Shown one piece after another: positions 45,167-54,167 of a stretch of DNA of 64,000 bases. Position 1 is the stretch's first letter. Each line of letters begins with the position of its first letter. A program made the translations under genes and the position numbers. The notes under the pieces are model-generated. The model saw only the letters and a list, made by a program, of their open reading frames with translations, was not told the DNA's origin and searched no databases. The DNA lies in NCBI GenBank assembly GCA_021838445.1, contig JAKCDU010000008.1, positions 20,108 to 84,107 of the forward strand, written 5' to 3'. The DNA is from Actinomycetes bacterium. GTDB taxonomy: Bacteria; Actinomycetota; Acidimicrobiia; Acidimicrobiales; Palsa-688.

Positions 45167-46074
45167 GCGGCCAGCCCGGGCCGGGCGATCTGCCGCTGCG
45201 CCATCTGGCGTCGGGCAAGGTACGCGACATCTACGAGCTCGACGGCCAGCACCTGCTTTTCGTGGCCTCGGACCGCATGTCGGCCTTCGACGTCATCATG
45301 GCCGAGCCCATCCCCGACAAGGGACGGGTCCTCACCGCGATCACGGCCTTCTGGCTCGAGCACCTCGCCGATGTGGCCCCCAACCACCTGGTCAGCTTCG
45401 ACGTACCCGAGCCCCTCCGCAACGCCGACGGGGTGGAGCCCTACCTGGCCGGCCGGGTGATGGTGGTACGGCGGGCCGAGATGCTGCCCATCGAGTGCAT
45501 AGTCCGCGGTTACCTGTCGGGGTCGGCGTGGGCCGAGTACCGCCAGACCCAGTCGATGCACGGCACCCCGTTACCGGCCGGCTTGCGGCAGTCCGAGAAG
45601 CTTCCCGAACCGGTGTTCACTCCCTCTACCAAGGCCGCCGAAGGCCACGACGAGAACATCTCGTTCGAGGCGGCCGCCGCCCTCTCCGGTGAGGACGTGG
45701 CCGCCGAAGCCCGGAGGGTCAGCCTGGCCGCCTACCAGAAGGCCGCCGACCTGGCCGCCGGGCGGGGCATCATCATCGCCGACACCAAGTTCGAGCTCGG
45801 ATGGATAGACGGGAAGTTGTCCATCTGCGACGAGGTCCTGACCCCCGACTCTTCACGGTTCTGGCCGGCCGACGGCTGGCAGCCGGGGGGTACCCCTCCG
45901 TCGTTCGACAAGCAGCCGCTGCGCGACTGGTTGGAGGCCACCGGCTGGGACAAGGCGCCGCCCCCGCCGCCCCTGCCCGCCGACGTGGTCGAGGCCACCC
46001 GGGCGCGCTACGTCGAGGCCTATGAGAGGATCACGGGACGGTCCTTCGCCGACTGGCCGGGAGCCACGGCCTGA
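45163..46074 (+). CDS. purC: Phosphoribosylaminoimidazole-succinocarboxamide synthase (SAICAR synthetase)
   Basis: 303 residues from ATG 45163, overlapping the purD stop; the track start is 16 codons early. Signatures: ASGKVRDIYELDGQHLLFVASDRMSAFD, VVRRAEMLPIECIVRGYLSGSAWAEY, KAAEGHDENISF, IIIADTKFELGW and CDEVLTPDSSRFW. The long form resembles the yeast-type/actinobacterial enzyme rather than the 237-residue E. coli one. It adds aspartate to CAIR using ATP. Confidence 0.96.
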   Translation: MSGQPGPGDLPLRHLASGKVRDIYELDGQHLLFVASDRMSAFDVIMAEPIPDKGRVLTAITAFWLEHLADVAPNHLVSFDVPEPLRNADGVEPYLAGRVMVVRRAEMLPIECIVRGYLSGSAWAEYRQTQSMHGTPLPAGLRQSEKLPEPVFTPSTKAAEGHDENISFEAAAALSGEDVAAEARRVSLAAYQKAADLAAGRGIIIADTKFELGWIDGKLSICDEVLTPDSSRFWPADGWQPGGTPPSFDKQPLRDWLEATGWDKAPPPPPLPADVVEATRARYVEAYERITGRSFADWPGATA

Positions 46075-46087
46075 AAGGCCGGACCGG

Positions 46088-46093
46088 TAGAGT
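46088..46093 (+). promoter_or_regulatory. -10 element TAGAGT, leaderless purS start
   Basis: TAGAGT, 6 bases, then GTG 46100. It suggests that purSQ has its own promoter inside the purine cluster. Confidence 0.6.
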
Positions 46094-46099
46094 AGGCCG

Positions 46100-46363
46100 G
46101 TGACCCGGTTCGAGGCCCTCGTCGAAGTCCAGTTGCGGGCAGGCATCTCCGATCCGCAGGGCGCCACCATAGAGAAGGCGCTCCCCGCTCTCGGTTTCGC
46201 CGGCGTCTCCGAGGTCCGCAGCGGCAAGGCCTTCCGCCTGGCCGTCGAGGCCACCGATGAGGAGGCGGCGCGCCAGCAGGTGGACGACCTCTGCCGGCGG
46301 TTCCTCACCAACCCGGTCATCGAGGACTCGGCGGTGACCATCTTCGGCCCGTCCTGCTCGTGA
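46100..46363 (+). CDS. purS: FGAM synthetase subunit PurS
   Basis: 87 residues, the standard PurS size. FEALVEVQLRAGISDPQGATIEKALPALGF and VRSGKAFRLAVEA match the family. PurS is the small bridging subunit that channels ammonia from PurQ to PurL in bacterial FGAM synthetase. The GTG start has a leaderless -10; the stop overlaps purQ by 4 bases (GTGA). Confidence 0.95.
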   Translation: MTRFEALVEVQLRAGISDPQGATIEKALPALGFAGVSEVRSGKAFRLAVEATDEEAARQQVDDLCRRFLTNPVIEDSAVTIFGPSCS

Positions 46364-47052
46364 GCGCCCTCATCGGGGTCGTGCTCTTCCCCGGGACCAA
46401 CTGCGAGTACGACGTCATCGAGGCCATCGAGGCCCTAGGAGCCCGGGGCCAGCTCATCTGGCACGGGGACAGCAGCCTCGGGGCGTGCGACGCGGTGGTG
46501 CTTCCGGGCGGGTTCGCCCACGGCGACTACCTGAGGCCCGGAGCCATCGCCCGCTTCTCCCCGGTCATGGCCGCGGTGGAGGACTTTGCCCGCCGCGGTG
46601 GTCCTGTGGTCGGTATATGCAACGGGTTCCAGGTGCTGACCGAAGCCCATATGCTGCCCGGCGCCCTCCAGAAGAACCGAGGTCTGACCTTCCTCTGCCA
46701 ACCCGCCGAACTAGAGGTGGTCACGAGTCGCAGCGCGCTCACCGACGGCGTCGAGGTGGGGACCCGACTGACGGTGCCCATCAACCATTTCGAGGGCAAC
46801 TACACCTGCGATGAGAGGACCCTCACCCAGCTGCGCGATGAGGACCGGGTGATCCTGCGTTACCGCCCGAACCCCAACGGTTCGGTCGGTGACATCGCCG
46901 GGATCACCAACCAGGAGGGCAACGTGGTCGGGCTGATGCCTCATCCCGAACGGGCCGTGGACCCCCTCACGGGTTCCACCGACGGGGCGGTCCTCCTGTC
47001 GGCCCTGATCCGCTACGCGTCGCGGGCGGTGGTCACCGCCACCGCCCGCTGA
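46360..47052 (+). CDS. purQ: FGAM synthetase glutaminase subunit PurQ
   Basis: 230 residues, class I glutamine amidotransferase. GVVLFPGTNCEYD starts the domain, VVGICNGFQVL holds the nucleophilic Cys, and GLMPHPERAVDP the catalytic His-Glu. It releases ammonia from glutamine for PurL through the PurS-bridged complex. The purL gene is separated from it by one oppositely oriented gene. Confidence 0.97.
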   Translation: MSALIGVVLFPGTNCEYDVIEAIEALGARGQLIWHGDSSLGACDAVVLPGGFAHGDYLRPGAIARFSPVMAAVEDFARRGGPVVGICNGFQVLTEAHMLPGALQKNRGLTFLCQPAELEVVTSRSALTDGVEVGTRLTVPINHFEGNYTCDERTLTQLRDEDRVILRYRPNPNGSVGDIAGITNQEGNVVGLMPHPERAVDPLTGSTDGAVLLSALIRYASRAVVTATAR

Positions 47053-47089
47053 ACCGCTCCTACCCTCAGCCGCCCGGAGCGCCGGATCC

Positions 47090-47527
47090 TCAGCCCCGGG
47101 TGCGTGCGATGCCCGCCTTGCGCAGCACTGTCGCATCGACGCCGGCCGCCTGCCACGCCTTATAGGTGATGCCTTTACGCTCGCCATAGCCCCTGGCCGC
47201 GTTGATGAAGTCCTTCTCCAGCGCGCCGAGGTCGACCGTCTCCTTCTTGTTGGCCAGCTCGTACTCCAGGTTCATCCTCTCCTGCACGAGATGGACCCGG
47301 GTGAGCGGATCGGCGCCGGGGAGTTTCGCCTCTATCTGATTCAAGCGGTTCTGGATACCTTCCGGGGTACGTTTACGACCCCGCTTGGGCTTGTGGGCCT
47401 CAATGGCCTCCAAATAGCGGCGGACGGCCCGGCTCTCCTCGCGACCGATTGCGAGGGCCTTCTTGTGTTCGGGTGACATGGCGGACTTGGCTGCTTTGGC
47501 AGCCTTAGCTGGGGACTTGACGGGCAT
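47090..47527 (-). CDS. Conserved lysine-rich actinobacterial protein, unknown
   Basis: 145 residues from ATG 47527 (MPVKSPAKAAKAAKS...), giving a Lys/Ala-rich, histone-like N-terminus. Upstream codons in the track ORF are antisense to purL. The middle (ALAIGREESRAVRRYLEAIEAHKPKRGRKRTPEGI) and the end (ERKGITYKAWQAAGVDATVLRKAGI) resemble an unnamed family I recall from many actinobacteria. It is very basic, so nucleic-acid binding is plausible. It interrupts the purine run on the opposite strand. Confidence 0.75.
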   Translation of the reverse strand: MPVKSPAKAAKAAKSAMSPEHKKALAIGREESRAVRRYLEAIEAHKPKRGRKRTPEGIQNRLNQIEAKLPGADPLTRVHLVQERMNLEYELANKKETVDLGALEKDFINAARGYGERKGITYKAWQAAGVDATVLRKAGIARTRG

Positions 47528-47614
47528 GCCATTCAGTATTTCACACCATCCTGCCTTACGCGTATCAACCATATGGCCGTCGCCGCGAGTGGCTCGGTAG
47601 GCCCGAGACGGAAG

Positions 47615-47620
47615 TAACGT
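47615..47620 (+). promoter_or_regulatory. -10 element TAACGT, leaderless purL start
   Basis: TAACGT, 7 bases, then ATG 47628. Confidence 0.6.
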
Positions 47621-47627
47621 CGCCGGT

Positions 47628-49850
47628 ATGGACGTCGACATCCACCGGGCTCTGGGCCTGACCGACGAGGAAGCGGAATCCATCGAGCGTCTGCTCGGAC
47701 GGGCGCCCAACCACCTCGAGTTGGCCCTCTACGCCGTAATGTGGAGCGAGCACTGTTCGTACAAGTCCAGCCGCATCCACCTGAAGCGACTCCCCACCGA
47801 AGGCGAGGGCGTCCTGGTCGGCCCGGGGGAGAACGCCGGGGTGATCGACGCCGGTGGCGGGGTGGCGGTGGCACTTCGCATAGAAAGTCACAATCACCCC
47901 TCGGCCATTGAGCCATATCAGGGGGCGGCGACGGGGGTCGGCGGCATCCTTCGTGACATATTCACTATGGGTGCTCGGCCCATAGCAATCATGGATCCAC
48001 TGCGCTTCGGACCACCGAGCGATCCCCGGTCGCGTTGGATCGCTAGTGGGGTGATATCCGGCATTTCCGGCTACGGTAATTCCGTCGGAGTTCCCACCGT
48101 CGGTGGCGAAATCGTCTTCGACGAGTGCTATGCCGACAATCCCCTGGTGAACGTCCTCTGCTGCGGCGTCTTGCCCGTGGACCGCCTGGTCCTCGGCCGA
48201 GCCACCGGACTCGGGAACCTGGCCGTCCTGCTCGGCAGCGCCACCGGTCGTGACGGCATCGGGGGGGTGAGCGTCCTCGCCTCGGCCGGTTTCACCGGCG
48301 ACGAGGAGATCGAGGCGGCCAAACGTCCCAACGTCCAGGTGGGCGACCCTTACGAGGAGAAGCGGCTGATCGAGGCCTGCCTCCAACTGCTCGACGAGGC
48401 GCTGGTGGTGGGCATCCAGGACCTCGGCGGCGCCGGCTTGGCCTGCGCGACGAGCGAGACGGCGTCACGTGGGGGGGTGGGAATGGATGTGGACGTAACC
48501 GCCGTGCCGAGGCGGGAGCCGGGCATGGAGGCCTGGGAGGTGATGACCAGCGAGAGTCAGGAGCGGATGCTCGCCATCGTCACTCCCGAGCACGTCGAGC
48601 GGGTCCTCGAGGTGTGCTCCAAGTGGGAGGTGCGGGCGACGGTCATCGGCAGGGTCACCGACTCGGGACGTCTGCGCATCCTCGAGGGTTGGGACGGTGA
48701 GGTCCTGGCCGACGTGGCGGCGTCGACCCTCCACGAGGACGCCCCGCTCTACGACCGGCCCCGCCGCCGCCCCGAGGAGGCTGACCGGCTGAGTCAGGAC
48801 CTGCCGCCGACCGAAACCGATCCGGGCGCCGACCTCCTGCGCCTGATCCGCGACCCGTCCTGGGTCTACCGCCAGTACGACCACCAGCTGTTCTTGAACA
48901 CCGTGGTGGCCCCCGGTGCCGACGCCGCCCTGCTGCGGCTGCGGGGGCCGGGCGTGGTCCCCAAAGACGGCCGGTCCCGAGCCATCGCCCTGTCGACCGA
49001 CGGAAATCAGCGCTGGTGCGCCCTGGACCCCCGGCTCGGCACGTCTCTGACGGTGGCTGAATCGGCGCTCAACGTGGCCTGCGTCGGGGCCCGGCCGGTG
49101 GCCCTGGTCAACTGTCTCAACTTCGGTAACCCCGAGCACCCCGAGGTCATGTGGCAGCTCTCGGAGGCCATCGACGGCATGGCCGAGGCCTGCCGGGCCC
49201 TGTCCATACCGGTGATCGGCGGCAACGTCAGCCTCTACAACGAGAGCCGCGGTCGCGACATCCACCCCACCCCGGTGGTGGGCACCCTGGGTCTGGTGGA
49301 CGACCTGGAGAGGCGCCCCCCCGTGGTCGGCCTGACCGCTGGGGATGACATCCTCCTGGTGCAGGCCCCGGGGACGGCACCCCGCTGCGACGGCTCACGC
49401 TGGGCCGCCGAGGTACACCATCACCTGGGCGGCAGGCTGGCGGTCGCCGACTGGGCGGCCCACTCCCGGCTGATCGCCTGGGTGGCCGCCGAGGTCTCGT
49501 CCGGGCGGCCCAACGGTATCCATGACGTGTCCGATGGCGGTCTGGCGGTGGCTCTGTCGGAGATGGCGGTGGCCTCGCAGGTCGGGTACCAAGTCGACCT
49601 GGGGGAGGCGCCATCGGCCGCCGACCTGTTCGGCGAGGCCCCGTCACGGGTGGTCCTGAGCGTGTCACCGCCCGAGCGCGCCGCGGTCCAGGCCGGGGCC
49701 GCGGCGGCCGGTCTGGAGGCCACGGTGATAGGCCGGGCCGGCCGCGACCGCCTGGTCGTGCCGGGCGCCTACGACCTCCCGCTGGCCGATGTCACCCGGG
49801 TGTGGCAAGAGGCACTTCCCGGTTCTCTGGCCCTGCCGGGCGACGCGTGA
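47628..49850 (+). CDS. purL: FGAM synthetase large subunit PurL
   Basis: 740 residues, the small PurL type that needs PurS and Pur[13 protein letters not shown] and [25 protein letters not shown] form the ATP/FGAR active site. [22 protein letters not shown] and [16 protein letters not shown] continue domain 1, and the second half repeats the fold. It aminates FGAR to FGAM. Codons at about 47870-48130 use more A/T at the third position than the surrounding gene. The leaderless start suggests a fresh transcript for purL-purF-purM. Confidence 0.97.
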   Translation: MDVDIHRALGLTDEEAESIERLLGRAPNHLELALYAVMWSEHCSYKSSRIHLKRLPTEGEGVLVGPGENAGVIDAGGGVAVALRIESHNHPSAIEPYQGAATGVGGILRDIFTMGARPIAIMDPLRFGPPSDPRSRWIASGVISGISGYGNSVGVPTVGGEIVFDECYADNPLVNVLCCGVLPVDRLVLGRATGLGNLAVLLGSATGRDGIGGVSVLASAGFTGDEEIEAAKRPNVQVGDPYEEKRLIEACLQLLDEALVVGIQDLGGAGLACATSETASRGGVGMDVDVTAVPRREPGMEAWEVMTSESQERMLAIVTPEHVERVLEVCSKWEVRATVIGRVTDSGRLRILEGWDGEVLADVAASTLHEDAPLYDRPRRRPEEADRLSQDLPPTETDPGADLLRLIRDPSWVYRQYDHQLFLNTVVAPGADAALLRLRGPGVVPKDGRSRAIALSTDGNQRWCALDPRLGTSLTVAESALNVACVGARPVALVNCLNFGNPEHPEVMWQLSEAIDGMAEACRALSIPVIGGNVSLYNESRGRDIHPTPVVGTLGLVDDLERRPPVVGLTAGDDILLVQAPGTAPRCDGSRWAAEVHHHLGGRLAVADWAAHSRLIAWVAAEVSSGRPNGIHDVSDGGLAVALSEMAVASQVGYQVDLGEAPSAADLFGEAPSRVVLSVSPPERAAVQAGAAAAGLEATVIGRAGRDRLVVPGAYDLPLADVTRVWQEALPGSLALPGDA

Positions 49851-49877
49851 TCGCCTTCGCGTGCGAGAATGGGGCAA

Positions 49878-51407
49878 GTGCCTGAACACCAGTCGGTAGA
49901 CGCAGCGCAGCCTTCTGGCTGGCAGCCTCGCGCCGAGACCGCCGAGGACGGTTCCCCGAGGGAAGCCTGCGGGGTGTTCGGTGTGTACCTGCACCGCGAC
50001 GGCGCCGGATCGGTGTCGCACATGACCTACGACGGCCTCTACGCCCTGCAGCACCGGGGCCAGGAGTCGGCCGGGATGGCGACCACCACCGGCGAGGGGG
50101 TGATGGTGGTCAAGGACATGGGCCTGGTCACCAACGTGTTCAACGAGTACAAGCTGGCCGGGTTGCAGGGCCACCTGGCCATCGGTCACACCCGCTACTC
50201 GACCACGGGGACCTCGACCTGGCACAACGCCCAGCCTGTGTACCGGGTGACGGCCCGTAATCCGGCTCGGGTCCGCCCGGTGGAGTTCGCTCTCGGCCAC
50301 AACGGGAACCTGACCAACACGGCCCTTCTGGCCAGCGCCGCGGGCATGCTCCCCGGCACCGTCACCAGCGACAGCGACGTGATCGGCGAGTTGCTCGTGC
50401 GTGACCTCGACTCGGCCCCCGAGCGGGACCTGGTGGACGCGCTCGAGCGCGTGCTCCCCAAACTGGCCGGCGCTTTTTCCCTGGTCGTCATGGACAATGA
50501 GCGCCTCGTCGCGGTCCGGGACCCCCACGGTTACCGCCCGTTGTGCCTGGGCAAGCTGGACGAGGGTTGGGTGGTGGCGTCGGAGACCCCCGCCCTCGAC
50601 ATCGTCGGTGCCCATTTCGTGCGCGAGGTGGACCCGGGCGAGATGCTGGTGATCAGCGGGGATGGGACCCGCAGCGTCTATCCGTGGCCTCCCTCGGAGG
50701 TGGATCCCAGGCTGTGCATCTTCGAGTTCGTGTACCTCGCTCGTCCCGACAGCCGGCTCTACGGGCAGGAACTGCACGGCGCCCGGATGCGGATGGGTGA
50801 GCTGCTGGCCGAACAGGCCCCGGTCGAAGCCGACCTGGTGATGGGCGTTCCCGACTCGGGGATGCCGGCCGCCGAGGGCTACGCCCGGCGCAGCGGAATC
50901 CGATATGGCCACGGTCTGGTCAAGAACCGCTACATCGGCCGGACCTTCATCGTCCCCGACCAGGCCCAGCGGGCCCAGGGGGTGAGGCGCAAGCTCAACC
51001 CGCTGCGCAGCGCCATCGCCGGTCAGCGTCTGATCGTGGTGGACGACTCGATCGTGCGCGGCACCACGACCCGGGCCATGGTGCGGATGCTGCGCGAAGC
51101 CGGGGCTGCGGAGGTCCACCTGCGTATTTCCTCGCCGCCCTACCGGTGGCCGTGCTACTACGGGTTGGACACCGGGACCCGCTCCGAGCTGATCGCCGCC
51201 AACATGACGGTGCCCGAGATCGAGGACTTTCTCGGGGCCGACAGCCTCGCCTACCTGAGTCTCGACGGGCTCAAGCGGGCAACGGGGGCGGTCGGAGCCG
51301 GTTTCTGCGACGCCTGCCTGACCGGGGTCTACCCCACTCCGCCCCTCCCGGCCAGCGTCGAGGTGCAGCTCGGTCGCAAGGAGCCGGTCGGTACCCGCCT
51401 TGTCTGA
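49878..51407 (+). CDS. purF: Amidophosphoribosyltransferase
   Basis: 509 residues from GTG 49878 (GAGAAT 7 bases upstream); the track start is 3 codons earlier. A propeptide of about 30 residues precedes EACGVFGVYL, whose Cys becomes the N-terminal nucleophile after cleavage, as in Bacillus-type PurF. QHRGQESAGMA, GHTRYSTTG and GHNGNL follow in the glutaminase half; VVDDSIVRGTTTRAMV is the PRPP loop. CIFEFVYLARPDS and late Cys (WPCYYG, FCDACL) could hold a [4Fe-4S] cluster. It catalyses the first committed purine step. It overlaps purM by 8 bases. Confidence 0.96.
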   Translation: MPEHQSVDAAQPSGWQPRAETAEDGSPREACGVFGVYLHRDGAGSVSHMTYDGLYALQHRGQESAGMATTTGEGVMVVKDMGLVTNVFNEYKLAGLQGHLAIGHTRYSTTGTSTWHNAQPVYRVTARNPARVRPVEFALGHNGNLTNTALLASAAGMLPGTVTSDSDVIGELLVRDLDSAPERDLVDALERVLPKLAGAFSLVVMDNERLVAVRDPHGYRPLCLGKLDEGWVVASETPALDIVGAHFVREVDPGEMLVISGDGTRSVYPWPPSEVDPRLCIFEFVYLARPDSRLYGQELHGARMRMGELLAEQAPVEADLVMGVPDSGMPAAEGYARRSGIRYGHGLVKNRYIGRTFIVPDQAQRAQGVRRKLNPLRSAIAGQRLIVVDDSIVRGTTTRAMVRMLREAGAAEVHLRISSPPYRWPCYYGLDTGTRSELIAANMTVPEIEDFLGADSLAYLSLDGLKRATGAVGAGFCDACLTGVYPTPPLPASVEVQLGRKEPVGTRLV

Positions 51408-52467
51408 CCGGGAGGAGGGCGCTTCCCCGCCCCTCACATATGCCGAGGCCGGCGTCGACATCGACGCCGCAGACGCCGCCGTCGAGGCCATGCGGGACTT
51501 GGTGGCGTCCACCGCCGACCGCCCGGGGGTGATAGGCAGCATCGGTGGATTCGGAGGCCTGTTCGAGCTTCCCGGCGGCTACACCCGCCCGGTTCTCGTG
51601 TCGAGCACCGATGGCGTGGGCACCAAGATGGCCGTGGCCATGGCCACCGGCCGCTTCGACACCGTCGGGATCGACCTGGTGGCCATGTGCGTGGATGACC
51701 TGGTCTGCTGCGGCGCCCGCCCGTTGTTCTTCCTCGACTACCAGCTCCTGGGGCGGGTGGACCCGGTCCAGGTCCGGGCCCTGATGACCGGCATAGCCGA
51801 GGGCTGTCGCCAAGCCGGAGCGGCCATCGTGGGCGGCGAGTTGGCTGAGCATCCCGGTCTGCTCGCCCCTGGCGAGGTTGACCTGGCCGGCTTCGCAGTG
51901 GGCATCGTCGAACGCGACCGCATCATCGACGGACCGGCTCGGACCCGGGCCGGGGACGTGATAATAGGACTCCCGTCGCCGGGGCTGCGCTCCAACGGCT
52001 ACTCCCTGGCCCGCCGGGCCCTGCTCGACCACGGCGGCCGGTTCCTCGACGGCCCGGCCTGGGACGGTGCCGGAGACTGGACGCTGGCCGACGAGCTGCT
52101 CCGCCCGTCGGTCATCTACACCCCGGCGGTGCTGGCCGTCCTCGAAGCCGGCGTGGACGTCCATGCCGTCGCCCACATCACCGGGGGCGGCCTGCCCGGC
52201 AACGTGCCCCGGGTGCTGGCCGATGACCTCGACGCGGTGTTCGACCGGGCGGCCTGGCCGGTGCCCCCCATCTTCGCCGAGATCCAGGCGGCTGGCGGCG
52301 TGGAAGATCACGAGATGCAGCGTGTATTCAACCTCGGGCTGGGTATGGTCCTGGTCGTGGCCCCCGATGCGGTGGACGCCACCCGGGCTGCTCTGAGCGA
52401 AGCGGGAGCCCCCAGTTTTGTTGTTGGTGGGATCCAGGTGGGTTTCCGTTGTGTGCAAATTTTGTAA
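51400..52467 (+). CDS. purM: AIR synthetase (phosphoribosylformylglycinamidine cyclo-ligase)
   Basis: 355 residues. LTYAEAGVDIDAADAAVEAM is the usual start, VSSTDGVGTKMAVA the ATP-binding loop, AMCVDDLVCCGARPLFFLDY the core, and HITGGGLPGNVPRVL the late signature. The site normally GGETAEMPG reads GGELAEHPG. The final residues (VGGIQVGFRCVQIL) depart from the usual ending. It closes FGAM to AIR using ATP. TTG 51400 overlaps the purF stop, and bldC follows after 120 bases. Confidence 0.95.
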   Translation: MSDREEGASPPLTYAEAGVDIDAADAAVEAMRDLVASTADRPGVIGSIGGFGGLFELPGGYTRPVLVSSTDGVGTKMAVAMATGRFDTVGIDLVAMCVDDLVCCGARPLFFLDYQLLGRVDPVQVRALMTGIAEGCRQAGAAIVGGELAEHPGLLAPGEVDLAGFAVGIVERDRIIDGPARTRAGDVIIGLPSPGLRSNGYSLARRALLDHGGRFLDGPAWDGAGDWTLADELLRPSVIYTPAVLAVLEAGVDVHAVAHITGGGLPGNVPRVLADDLDAVFDRAAWPVPPIFAEIQAAGGVEDHEMQRVFNLGLGMVLVVAPDAVDATRAALSEAGAPSFVVGGIQVGFRCVQIL

Positions 52468-52587
52468 CGACGGGTGACTAGTACTATTTGCTCTGGCAAT
52501 TTGGTCAGGTAGGACCATGTACGCCACCCCGTCCGCCTCTTACGTTGAGGGTTCAAAACGGACATCGCACACAAGGGATCGAAAACA

Positions 52588-52788
52588 ATGGCAGAAGAGA
52601 CCAGCCCGGATGCACTGCTGACCCCCGCTGAGGTCGCAGCCCTCTTCCGGGTCAACCCGAAGACGGTGACTCGCTGGGCCCGCGCCGGCAAGATCACGGC
52701 CATCCGCACCCTGGGCGGCCACCGCCGCTTCCGAGCCTCTGAGATCCGCCGCTGCCTCGAGCAGATGGAGACCGAGAGCCTGGCCTAG
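52588..52788 (+). CDS. bldC: BldC-family MerR-like DNA-binding protein
   Basis: 66 residues, a bare winged helix: LLTPAEVAALFRVNPKTVTRWARAGKITAIRTLGGHRRFRASEI. This is nearly the Streptomyces BldC sequence. BldC binds cooperatively to direct repeats and delays development there; in a non-sporulating relative it is probably a global regulator. In Streptomyces bldC also lies near purF-purM, so the synteny is conserved. Upstream, TACTAT (52482-52487) may be the -10 of its own promoter, giving a leader of about 95 bases. Confidence 0.93.
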   Translation: MAEETSPDALLTPAEVAALFRVNPKTVTRWARAGKITAIRTLGGHRRFRASEIRRCLEQMETESLA

Positions 52789-52885
52789 CGGCCGGGAGCG
52801 GGTACCTGGCCTAGCGGCCGGGAGCGGGTACCGGGCCTAGCGGCCGGGAGCGGGTACCGGGCCCAGCGGCCGGGAGCGGGCACCG
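52782..52885. repeat. Four 26-bp tandem repeats after bldC
   Basis: Unit GGCCTAGCGGCCGGGAGCGG + GTACCG repeats at 52782, 52808, 52834 and 52860. The first copy contains the bldC TAG stop; copies 2 and 3 are identical, and the last has two or three changes. Each unit holds GC-rich palindromic pieces (CGGCC, GGTACC). The array fills most of the 125-bp gap before argJ. Confidence 0.9.
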
Positions 52886-52913
52886 GGTGGGGGTCATCTG
52901 AAATGATCTCACG

Positions 52914-54071
52914 GTGCCCGCCGTACCTCTTCCACAAGGTTTCATCGCCTACACGTCGTCGCTCGGACTGCGCGAGGACGGTGACGATTTCGCCGTGGTG
53001 CTGTCGACCGTGGCGTGCGTGAGCGCCGGGGTGTTCACCCGGAGCCTCTTCGCTGGTCCGAGCGTGGAGTTGAGCCGGGAGCGCGCCTCGTCGGGGCGGG
53101 CCCGGGCCGCGGCCGTCGTAGCCAAGAACGCCAATGTGGCCAACGGCGAGCAGGGTCGGCTCGACGCCGAGGAGCTGTCCCGGCTGGTGGCCTCCGGGAC
53201 CGGTCTGGCTCCCGAAGAGGTGATCATCGCCTCGACCGGGGTGATTGGCCGCCCCTACCCGATGGAGTTGATCAGGTCCGGGCTGGCCCAGCTCGACCGG
53301 TCGGCTTTCGACGCTGACGCCTGGCGGGTGGCGATCGCCATGATGACCACCGACACGGTGGCCAAGACGGCGCAGCGCTCGGTTGGGCCGGCCCGGGTCG
53401 TCGGGGTGGCCAAAGGGGTGGGGATGATCGAGCCCGACATGGCCACGATGCTGGCGTTCGTCTTCACCGATGCCGAGGTGGACGCGGTGTCGCTCGACGG
53501 CATGTGGCGACGGGCCGTGGACGACACCTTCAACTGTCTCAGTGTCGACACTGACACGAGCACCTCGGACAGCGCAGTGGTGCTGGCCAACGCTGCAGCC
53601 GGCCCGGTGCCCGCCGCCGAGTTGAGCACTGCGCTACGGGAGGTGTGCCTCGACCTCACGCTGCAGTTGGCTCGCGATGGCGAGGGAGCCACCAAGCTCA
53701 TCACCGTGACCGTCGGGTCGGCCCGGGACCGGCGTCAGGCCCACCGCGTGGCCAAGGCCATAGTCAACTCCCCGCTGGTGAAGACCGCCGTGCACGGGGC
53801 CGACCCCAACTGGGGGCGGGTGGCCATGGCGGTGGGTAAGTGCCATGACGAGACCGACATCGACCCCGAGCGGGTCGTGATCCGCTTCGGCGACATCGAG
53901 GCCTACCCGGCGCGGCCTGGCCCGGATGGGCTGGAGGCCCTCGCCGCGGTGATGCGCCGCGATCATGTCGAGATCGAGGTCGACCTCGGGACGGGACCAG
54001 CCGAAGCCACCGTCTACGGCTGCGACCTGGGCGACGGCTACGTCCGCATCAACGCTGATTACACGACCTGA
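52914..54071 (+). CDS. argJ: Glutamate N-acetyltransferase/amino-acid acetyltransferase ArgJ
   Basis: 385 residues. KGVGMIEPDMATMLAFVFTD contains the autocleavage Ala-Thr; the Thr becomes the N-terminal nucleophile of the beta chain. KNANVANGEQG, ASTGVIGRPYPME, GEGATKLITV, ADPNWGRVAMAVG and the C-terminal INADYTT are all family signatures. It moves acetyl from N-acetylornithine to glutamate in the arginine pathway. No other arg gene is here, so it stands apart from the usual argCJBD order. GTG 52914 has AATGAT 6 bases upstream, suggesting a leaderless start. Confidence 0.94.
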   Translation: MPAVPLPQGFIAYTSSLGLREDGDDFAVVLSTVACVSAGVFTRSLFAGPSVELSRERASSGRARAAAVVAKNANVANGEQGRLDAEELSRLVASGTGLAPEEVIIASTGVIGRPYPMELIRSGLAQLDRSAFDADAWRVAIAMMTTDTVAKTAQRSVGPARVVGVAKGVGMIEPDMATMLAFVFTDAEVDAVSLDGMWRRAVDDTFNCLSVDTDTSTSDSAVVLANAAAGPVPAAELSTALREVCLDLTLQLARDGEGATKLITVTVGSARDRRQAHRVAKAIVNSPLVKTAVHGADPNWGRVAMAVGKCHDETDIDPERVVIRFGDIEAYPARPGPDGLEALAAVMRRDHVEIEVDLGTGPAEATVYGCDLGDGYVRINADYTT

Positions 54072-54167
54072 TCGGCCGACCGCCGCCCAGACGATGATCG
54101 TCGCTGCCGCCCGGGTTGGGCGCGGGTGTCGGGTGTCCAGGTAGGGCGCGGGGGTCAGGCGACCCGG

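Noticed and set aside
52782-52885. CRISPR-like array
   Set aside because: The 26-bp units are adjacent with no spacers, so this is a tandem repeat, not a CRISPR array.
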